Assembly: GCA_021018995.1 (NCBI GenBank)
Contig: CM037593.1
Coordinates: 44,901,810-44,965,809 of the forward strand
Source of the DNA: Chloranthus sessilifolius
Taxonomy: Eukaryota > Streptophyta > Magnoliopsida > Chloranthales > Chloranthaceae
DNA: 64,000 nucleotides
Direction of reading: 5' to 3'
Shown piece by piece: positions 56,106 to 64,000 of the stretch. The notes beneath the pieces were generated by a model. That model made no database searches and was not told the DNA's origin. It saw only the letters and a program-made list of their open reading frames with translations. The position numbers and the translations under genes were made by a program. Positions within the stretch are counted from its first letter, which is position 1, and every line of letters begins with the position of its first letter.

Positions 56106-56570
56106 AAATTGCCTGACCATCACCAGTTGTTGATAAGGATACTTGAAGACACACAAGTGGATGAGGATACGACCCTAAATGAGCCCCATCAAATCACATC
56201 GGTCATGGCGCAACCTTTAACGCTGACTTTTACAGATGCAGACACGCCTAAAGAGTCACTCCGTGAGAGTGCAACCCTCATATATCTTACGATCATAATT
56301 AGAGGATTCTATGTACCACACGCACTAGTTGATACGGGAGCAGGACTTAACCTCTACCCTCTCACCACGTTAAAAATGCTTGAATACACAGAGCAGGATG
56401 TCAGGCCCTCCGCACTGTCACTCATAGCTTATGATGGATCGTGTCGCTTTGTCAAAGGAACTATGAAGCTACAGGTTCGCCTCAAACCTTTAACGAAAGA
56501 CGTTACCATGTTTCTGATTTCACTAGTACGTACAATCTCATTTTATGAAGGAAATGGCTGGAGTCAATGA
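56106..56570 (+). pseudogene. aspartic protease of C
   Basis: Open at 56109-56570: DHHQLLIRILEDTQVDEDTT, LTLTFTDADTPKESL, and the active site ALVDTGAGLNLYPLTTLKML at about 56320-56380 with D-T-G intact. The flap-side motif is expected after 56570 and lies in a shifted frame. Processes the polyprotein. One of the better kept parts of C. Confidence 0.75.
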
Positions 56571-57450
56571 AGGCCGCCGCATCTACATACCACCAATGCA
56601 TCAAATTTCCATACGAGGACTCCATCGTCCGTATATATGTTGATGCACCCCTCCAGGAGATGGATACTGATTATGCGGCAAGCATACCAGCCACTCATGA
56701 TTACGTGTTGAACACAGGTCATATTAAAAGACTCGAATCCTTGATGAGACAACCATTATGGAAGTCCGTCTCCCTACCCCTCCTAGTTTTCTCCTAACGC
56801 GTCGACAAAAATTAATGAGAAGAGAGGTTGGCCCAAACCTCACCAAACTCTATGCCATTAATCCTATCGCGACAAAAGGGTGGAACCTTATGTACTAACT
56901 TGGATACATTCCCCACACCGGACTCGATAAAAATAAGCAAGGTCGTATAAGACTCGTTGTCCCAATGCAAATATGTAAGCACATAGGGTTAGGATACCAA
57001 TCGGACGGCTCGCAAGCCAACCTGTCCCCCACCTCACCAAAATGGTCTCTATATGACCACTTCTCCTATGGGATTACTAAGAAAGCAGATGTACCAAAGC
57101 ATAAGGAAGTGTCCTTCACTAGATCCCAAGAAGTGGAAATCGAGCGAATGATCAAAGCGTTCAATAATTTAACCAATTTAAATGATGATATTGATAAACC
57201 GCTCGAAGGAGTCAAACCCATATTCGACACTGAGGAATTTACAGAAGCGAGGAGAGAAGAACTTCCAGAACTCGACTCACGAGTAGAAGTTTGGGAATCC
57301 ACTAACGACGAAGATTTTCACATAACAGCCTTGCAAGATAGTGAAGTGCATTTATGCTTAAAACGGGAAAAAGATGATACTCCACAAGAAGATACTAACT
57401 TGTATAGCATCCGCCTCAACATTGGCCTTAAGGGATGGGAATGCCCTTAG
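56571..57450 (+). pseudogene. C region after protease with G-patch-like segment
   Basis: 56567-56797 is open (FPYEDSIVRIYVDAPLQEMD); a glycine-spaced stretch near 56890-56960 (LGYIPHTGLDKNKQGR) sits where B has its G-patch and may be a diverged one. 56965-57450 is open (SYGITKKADVPKHKEVSFTR; DDIDKPLEGVKPIFDTEEFT), acidic in its second half. Function unknown. Confidence 0.45.
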
Positions 57451-58568
57451 GACTCCCCTTATATCGCTTACCCATGCCAACCCCGCTATAGGGCATGCGT
57501 TGACATATTAGAATGCTTCGCTAGTTAGACCCGACACTCTACGATAGAAGAATCGAATCACACCAACCTTGTGACTACCGACACAAGTAATGATCTACTA
57601 GCTCAGCTATCGGCACAGGAACCAGAAAATCCCAACGGTCATCTGGTTGACCTAGGAGGAAACACTCACACCGCCCTCCTAGAATTTGAAGAGGAACTTG
57701 AACTAGACACTTCTACATTCCTAGATTCTCCACAACTCCAAATATTTTAGAAATCTCTAGAGGAAGGGTGGCAACCTCCCCCAAGTGATGATGAGGACTA
57801 CTGGATTGACCTCCCGGCACTCGAGTTAGCGGAGCCAGCCAATCTAGGACTTCAAGCACTATCAGATTAAGAAGATGAATTCGATATCATCTTCGACTCT
57901 AACTTAGAAGGATGAGAATGTCCTTGGGGATCCCCCTGCATTCTTCACCATTATAAACCTCGCTGCCGAGCATGCGCGCTCATCCTAACATATTATGAAG
58001 ATCAAGGAAGGAACTAGCTATCCCTGAAGATCCTTTGAGAGATCCCCCTCGGTGGGAAGAATAATATTATTATAGCCAAGAGGATAATATTTCAATTGAC
58101 TACGATATTCAGAGATTCTTCGAAGAAGAGGCGACCAATGTGGCAGAAGAAATTCAAGCGTTAGTGTCGCTGTCACCAGTGCCACTCATCCAAAAGATCT
58201 CATTAGATAAAGACTCCAAAAAAAAAATGCCAAATTCACAACAAGTCTGCATTTCTCGAAGAATCGCCCGAACGGCTCCAGCAGCCATCTCGCTCCCTCA
58301 AGTAGAGGAAGCAATTCTCCCGGCGCCCCTTGAGGTGACCGACCCTGTACCATATTCATTATCAAAAATAATAAATAAATAAAAAACAAAAAATGGAAAA
58401 CCCTAAAAATTCATAAATATAAAATCCCAAAAAATTAGCAAACCCCAGAAAGAAAGGGAACTCTTCGTCCCAAACCAAATTTGTGGCCAACAAGGAGACT
58501 TTTCTCCCAAGGTTTTTATCCCATTCTCCACACTAGGACGTAAAGCATCCCGGCTAAACAATAAGCCA
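57451..58568 (+). other. C spacer between protease and RT, candidate intron region
   Basis: 57451-58380 holds remnants of acidic coding sequence with many stops (57601-57870 LLAQLSAQEPENPNGHLVDL; 58140-58382 open, RTAPAAISLPQVEEAILPAP). 58375-58455 is A-rich and resembles the B intron in position and composition (ATAAAATCCCAAAAAATTAG). Splice sites are not clear. Confidence 0.4.
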
Positions 58569-59640
58569 GTGATCATACTGGACGAGATACTTCGTGACTT
58601 TGAGAGAAGAATCAGTAGTCTCGGCCTTCACCTTACCAAAGATCTCTCAATCATAGAATGTGTCGATGAAGGATTACCTTTCCCAAACTCAGATCCCCAG
58701 TGTAGCAATTTTGTAGTATATGAACTTACCGAGGACGAAGAAAGAACACCAGTTGCCGAGGAGGCACTGGACTTCCAACGGGTTATGAAGCATTTCTATG
58801 AGCAAACCCAAGCTGCCACGAAACCCACAAAAGAACTTAACTTTGGCACTAAAGAGAAACCCAAGAAGCTACTAATTAGCACAACACTCAACTCCAAGGA
58901 ATGCCAACAAATTGCACAAGTCCTGCAAGAACACCTTGATTCCTTCGCATGGTCCTACGAGGACATGCCCGGTTTAGACCCAAGTTTAGTAGAACATCGC
59001 CTGGTCTTAGAACTCGAGCCTATTAAGCAGAAACTCCGCAGGATGCGCCCACAAACCGCCCTCCAAGTTAAAGAGGAAGTCGACAAGTTACACAAAGCCA
59101 AATTTATCCAAGTCGTTCTTTACCCTAAGTGGGTCGCTAATATAGTACCTGTCACCAAGAAAGATGGTAGAGTATGGGTTTGCATCGACTTCTGAAACCT
59201 CAACCAGGCATGCCCAAAAGATGACATCCAAGTCCACACATTGACACTCTAGTCGACAACACCGCTAGATATGAGATGCTATCCTTTATGGATGATTTCT
59301 CTGGATATAATCAGATCAAATTAGCAGAGTCCGACCAAGAGAAGACTTCCTTCACTACACCATGGGGAACATACTATTATGTAGTTATGCCTTTTGGGCT
59401 CAAGAACGCAGGAGCCACGTATCAACACGCCATGATGGCTATCTTTCACGACATTGTGTATAAGAGTGTAGAAGTCTACGTCGATGACATATTAGTGAAG
59501 TCTCAAACGCGAGTAGGACATGTTGAAGCACTCTGACTAGTGTTACAAAGGGCTAAGGAATATCAGTTAAATGAATCCAAAGAAATGTGTCTTCGGGATC
59601 ACTTTCAGAAAATTACTTGGGTCAATAGTTAGTAAGCAAG
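58569..59640 (+). pseudogene. reverse transcriptase of C
   Basis: Open at 58569-59195: DSFAWSYEDMPGLDPSLVEH, YPKWVANIVPVTKKDGRVWV, CIDF then a stop where RNLN is expected. After a frameshift, 59276-59536 reads SFMDDFSGYNQIKLAESDQE, TPWGTYYYVVMPFGLKNAGA and the catalytic VEVYVDDILVKSQTR, intact. Stop at 59534. Close to the B RT in order and wording. Confidence 0.85.
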
Positions 59641-60219
59641 GGATCGAAGTTGACCCTGCAAAAGTCAGAGCCATCCTCGAGATTCCGCCTCCCAGTAATA
59701 TCAAAGAGTTACAAGGCCTGATACGAAGATTATAATTCATCAGAAGATTTATCTCCCAGCATTCGGACATATGCGATCCTTTCTACAGACTACTTAAAGG
59801 AGGAATTGAGTACAAATGGGATGATCAGTGTCAGCAAGCCTTCGACAACATCAAGAAGTACCTCCTTAACCCACCAATACTATCGCCACCAGTCCCCAGA
59901 AGACTCTTAATTCTATACCTCCCAACAAACAATAAAGCAATGAGAGTAATTCTGGGACAATATGAAGAAGACGGTAAGAGAGAGAAGGCTATCTACTACC
60001 TCAGTAGAACGATGGTCGAATACGAACAAAAATACACTTCAATGGAGAAGACTTGCCTCACATTGGTCTGGGCCTCTATCAAACTACGACACTACTTCGG
60101 AGCACATAAAATACTAGTACTAGCCCGAATGGACCCTCTGAAGTACGTATTCGAAAAGCCCACAACATCAGGAAAGATCGCTCACTGGCATATGCTCCTG
60201 TAAGAATTCGATATCACTT
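59641..60219 (+). pseudogene. RT connection and first RNase H of C
   Basis: GIEVDPAKVRAILEIPPPSN (59640-59700), then a stop at 59732; KYLLNPPILSPPVPRRLLIL; 59940-60203 open (RVILGQYEEDGKREKAIYYL, KYTSMEKTCLTLVWASIKLR, KILVLARMDPLKYVFEKPTT). As in B, the first acidic motif (LYLPTNNKAMRVIL) lacks the catalytic Asp, as usual for Tat elements. Stop at 60201. Confidence 0.75.
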
Positions 60220-60762
60220 ATGTCATACAAAAGTCGATCAAAGGGGCAAGCGATCGCCAATTATCCCGCAGATCTCCTACTGTCGAGTGGTGAGCCCGTC
60301 CATGCGGATTTCCTCGATGAGGACCTACTCACGATTCATAACGAAGAGCCCAATAAGACCTCATGGACCCTTTATTTTGACGGCGCTCTAAATCACGAAG
60401 GAAAAGGCATCGGGATAGTCCTCCTAAGCCTAGAAGGAGTTGTCATACCTAAGGCTTTTCAACTAAATTTTTCCGTCACTAACAACATTATAGAATACGA
60501 AGCCTTTATAGCTGGACTACGAGTAGCGCTACAATTAGGTGTTAAACAGTTAAAAACTATCGGTGATTCCAAACTAGTAATTTCACAAGTCATAAGAGAA
60601 TGGGAAACTAAGAAAAGGAGACTAATGGCATACCTAGAAACTGCTCAATATTTAATAAAGAAATTTGAAAGAATCTCTTTCACGCACATTCCTAAATTGA
60701 AAAATGAGCTCGCAGATTCCTTAGCCACACTAGCCTCGGTAATCAAAATACCTATCGGATAA
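60220..60762 (+). pseudogene. second, archaeal-type RNase H of C
   Basis: One uninterrupted frame of 180 codons: TLYFDGALNHEGKGIGIVLL, NIIEYEAFIAGLRVALQLGV, KTIGDSKLVISQVIREWETK and NELADSLATLASVIK, so all four acidic positions (D, E, D, D) are kept. It is listed as a pseudogene because it is only a domain of a broken polyprotein. Confidence 0.85.
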
Positions 60763-62209
60763 AATACCAAGACCTTCTTCATCGAAAAGCTGACAGTACC
60801 CACCCACAAGGTAGCATGGGCCATCAAGAGAGAATTACCCATCCTCCCCACGAATACAGGGCCGAAAGAAGCAATCACTCCAAAGAATCACGTCAAGATA
60901 AAAACCGAAATCACTATGTTCAGATTTGAAAAATCACCGACTGACGATAGACAATCGTGGTATTTTGACATCTGAAACTTCTTGAAACATCAACACGTCC
61001 CTCCATACGCCATGAAGATTGAACGGAAGACTATAAAGAACCGATGCACCCGATTCTGCATACTTGGCAAAACATTTTACAAAGAGGCCTTCACTAAAGA
61101 AGTACTACTACGATGCGTCATGACTGCCGAAGGACAATACATCATCCGAGAAGCACACGCCAATGCCTGTGGTGCCCACTCTGATAGACAGAGACTCGCC
61201 AATCAAGTTACACGACAAGGCTACTTCTGGCCGATAATAATCAAAGATTGTTACCTCTATGTCCAATCCTGTAAGCAATGCCAAGAACACGCCGCACTCA
61301 TCAAAGCTCCATTAGTTGTATTGAATACTATGACCTCGCTATGGCCATTTTCGATGTCATTAGACCTTTCACCGACACCATTGAGAACACTCACAAGCAC
61401 GCATTCATAATTACGGCAACCGAATACTACACCAAATGGGTAGAAGCTGAATCCTATATCAGAATCACCACTTAAACACTCGTAAAGTTTATCGTTCAAA
61501 ATATCATCACCAGGTTTGGAGTACCCAGGATGTTTGTCACCAACAACGGATCACAATTTATCACAGAGAAGATGAAGAAGTTATGCAAGAAGTATGACAT
61601 CGATCTATGCCACTCATCACCGTTCTACCCTCAAGGCAATGGACAAGCAGAAGCTACAAACAAAATGTTGATTCGAATCCTAAAACACACAGTAGAAACA
61701 AGCAATGGAGCTGACTGGCCTGAACAACTACCAGAAGCACTCTGGGCCTATAGGATTTCTATTGTACGACCACTGGCCAAACTCCCTACCTCCTTACCTA
61801 CGGGATGGAGGCAGTCTTACCATATGAGATACAAGTACCATCCTTACGGATTCAACTTGATGATGAGCTATTCTTAGATGAGAAGAGAATCGCCCTACTC
61901 ACGCAGCTAGAGCAGCTCGATGAAACACGTCTAAGGGCAACTGATCACACTCAGGTATATTAGAGGAGAGTGGCTAGAGCTTACGATAAGAAAGTCCTTG
62001 AAAGAACCTTTAATATTGGGGAATTAGTCTTGAAGAAAATCATGCCTTCCAAGCACGCCCATCCAAAAGGAAAACTAAAAACGAACTGGGAAGGCCCTTA
62101 TGTCATAACAGCCACATACCCTGAAAATGCCTACAAACTGGTGAACCGAGACGGGGAAGAACTCCCTAGCTCGTGGAACGCCATGTACCTTAGAAAATAC
62201 TACCCTTAG
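60763..62209 (+). pseudogene. integrase of C, second catalytic Asp replaced
   Basis: Zinc-binding part: REAHANACGAHSDRQRLANQ, then SCKQCQEHAALIKAP (61140-61310). Core: EYYTKWVEAESYIRITT, FVTNNGSQFITEKMK (61530-61575) where the family has TDNG, so the catalytic Asp is Asn; NGQAEATNKMLIRILKH (Glu kept, 61640-61690); PEALWAYRISIVRPLAKLPT. C-terminal part open at 61970-62209: AYDKKVLERTFNIGELVLKK, KTNWEGPYVI. Frame changes near 61345 and 61790 and a stop at 61474. Confidence 0.8.
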
Positions 62210-64000
62210 CCCTGTGATCGTCACATCCCATGGTTAAATACTTATACTTATCACCCCCGTAGTCATCATGACCCATTCATTGGTCGTACACCTTCAATTC
62301 TCATAATATCCTTAAGACCTCTGATTTATCTCTCACTTTTTTCTCACTCAGGCAATCTGATTAAAAGACTAGTGACCTATCTAACCTCTTTTGAAAGAGG
62401 TTAGATAGGTCATCACGATCCTCATTTTATTTCCCCCACCATTGGAGAAGACGTTAGAAAAAAAAATTAAGATTTTAGGTTTAATCAAAACTCATTATTC
62501 TTACGCTAGCAGGATGCTTTCAAGAATACATATATTAAAATTTTTGAGTGAGAGCATTACGACGAATGAATAAGTCAATAAGCTCAAGGAAGCATAAGCA
62601 GGCCGTGAGGACATCTCTGATAACTTTACTAAAAGTGTATAAGTAAGCTACGAGGGCATCCCTAATGTCCCCATACTACTAGATATTATCGTAAGGTGGC
62701 AGGAGGAGGAAAAACTCATGCTAACCATAGAATGTGAGAATTTGATGGTACCGAAATATGACGAAGAGCTCGATCATGGCACCCCGTATCCCCTGAGAAA
62801 AAGATTGTTACTCATCCCTTTTGGGAAGCATTAGATACAAACTATTCACCACATCACTGAGCCTTACCCCCCTCTTCTATTTTTACATCGAATAATAAAT
62901 CAAAAGCCTTACAGAATGCTCCTATAAATGAAACCGAAAACTGATGAATGATGATTGATGCAATCACATACTATACCTACCATACTTCTCCCTAATAACC
63001 ATGGGATAGGATGACCACCATCCTAGGATAGACCCCTGTATACACTGACCTAATCAAAGAGACCTCCCCGGTCGATGACAGTACTGATCAATTTTTCTTC
63101 AAAACTAACTTACCAAATACCCATGACTGCTTATAGACCCAAGGTGCTTATCTCAAAACCTAGAAAAGCCCCATTGCATCATGATACTGGAGCATTTTTT
63201 TTGGATTAAAAGAAGAATCATATCAGAAGTGCTGGCTTGTCCACAAAGAAGATGAGGAACGACAAAGTTACCACCTAGAAAGTGATGCCGAAGATACCAT
63301 ACTGCCAATCCTATCACGCTCCTACACTGGAGCATTTTATTTTTATTATTTTGTTATTATTTCTATCTTAGCTATTTGCTTTCCCTGTTGCATTGTTGTC
63401 ATTTCCAATATATAAAAAAAAGAAAGAGAAAAAAAAGAGCACATATCTATCTTTTACTACCAGACTCCGGTAAGAGACACTTACCCTCTTGACAACTAGC
63501 AAGGGGGAGAACAAAAACTACTGACAGCATTATTCTCACATGTGCAGATATGTAGGAACCTTCAATCATCACCGAGCCAGCTCAGGAAGCATCCAAGTCC
63601 CAATGACGGTCGATGGCGCTAATGTAACTAAAAAGTAAAAGTAGACGCAAGAGGTAACTAAAAGAAAAAGAGCCAATCAGGTACATCTAAACCAAAAATC
63701 TCTATATATGTCAAAATCTTTTCATTTCTTTTTACATTTATCATCGGGGGCATCCCCCCTATATATACAACACACACATTCCATGGATACAAAAACACAC
63801 ACACACACCCTTACTCCCTACACTGCTGCTAGGATGGCTGATCACCGCTGTCCCCGGTATCATCAGCTCGGAGGCTCGTCGACCGATCCTCTGAAAACAC
63901 AATCCTAGCACCTGGAGTCCTTAGAACCTCTAAACGACAAGGCCCCGCCACAGAATCCCCCTCACTAGTCTGGCTAACAGATCACCTCAATCGACAATGA
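62210..64000 (+). other. C 3' region, incomplete
   Basis: About 1.8 kb with no protein-like frame. Contains the 40 bp palindrome at 62373-62412 and A-rich tracts near 62455 and 63412. If C follows the layout of B, antisense genes would lie beyond the window. Confidence 0.45.
62373..62412. repeat. 40 bp near-perfect palindrome after C integrase
   Basis: Arms of 19 bp (TGACCTATCTAACCTCTTT and its complement) around the two bases TG, about 165 bp after the integrase stop. Confidence 0.8.

Larger units (their letters stand above)
50650..64000 (+). mobile_element. Tat-lineage LTR retrotransposon C, 3' end outside window
   Basis: 5' LTR 50650 to about 53270, primer site, gag, protease, RT, two RNase H domains, integrase and the start of the 3' region. 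Different family from B: LTR sequence is unrelated except for TGTAGACACCC at the start. Inserted in the Y(+) gag; the bases before it are atgcc, to be matched after the missing 3' LTR. Confidence 0.8.

Noticed and set aside
62210-64000. Host gene at the right edge
   Set aside because: No frame with protein-like composition or splice pattern; position fits the 3' region of element C.

Overview
This 64 kb window is repeat DNA from a flowering plant. It consists of nested Ty3/gypsy LTR retrotransposons of the Athila lineage (tRNA-Asp-type primer site, large extra ORF after integrase) and the Tat/Ogre lineage (second, archaeal-type RNase H, G-patch after protease, pol intron, antisense genes). 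I found no host gene, tRNA, rRNA or CRISPR array. The species cannot be named from this sequence; an Ogre-sized Tat element suggests a large genome. Almost every coding region carries stops or frameshifts.

Layout. (1) 1-4610, minus strand: an Athila-like element 'X(-)' with its 5' LTR at 3269-4610, a broken gag and the start of the extra ORF, but no pol. (2) 4611-6114, minus strand: the 3' end of a second Athila-like family, 'Y(-)', with LTR and polypurine tract. (3) 6115-6287 plus 46447-47440: one plus-strand X LTR split by element B. (4) 6288-46446: 'B', a Tat/Ogre-type element on the plus strand with 1.6 kb LTRs and target duplication gaatc. Without its own insertion it is about 22.6 kb. 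It has a proline-rich gag, protease plus G-patch, RT, two RNase H domains and integrase. Downstream of pol are two antisense genes: an intron-containing plant mobile domain (PMD) gene and a DUF7745-like gene. (5) 18454-35963: 'A', a complete Athila element on the minus strand inside B (LTRs 2.3-2.4 kb, target duplication gtatg), with gag, pro, RT, RH, INT and a roughly 1,050-codon extra ORF. (6) 47670-50649: 'Y(+)', an Athila-like 5' LTR and gag, inserted just after the X(+) primer site. (7) 50650-64000: 'C', a second Tat-lineage element on the plus strand inside the Y(+) gag, whose 3' LTR lies outside the window.

The order of events can be read from the nesting: Y(-) first, then X(-) and X(+) into it, then B and Y(+) into X(+), then A into B and C into Y(+). 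By eye the B LTRs match at roughly 92% and the A LTRs at roughly 95% over their first 300 bases, which fits this order.

The most interesting signal is cis-acting. Element B carries about 16 copies of a 25 bp palindrome (core GGCGCAACTAATAGTTGCGC) spaced 47-48 bp apart. The clusters sit upstream of the LTR TATA box, in the gag leader, and upstream of both antisense genes. Each other LTR family here has its own private short-motif array: X has TACGATTG, Y has TCGACCGGTCGA, A has GCGCGAG/CGCGAC, C has CTGAAACAATAG. In X and A the same motif recurs in the leader of the extra ORF. This resembles the VANC/VANDAL21 arrangement, in which a transposon-encoded protein recognises a motif array in its own DNA. 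Here it is an inference, to be tested.
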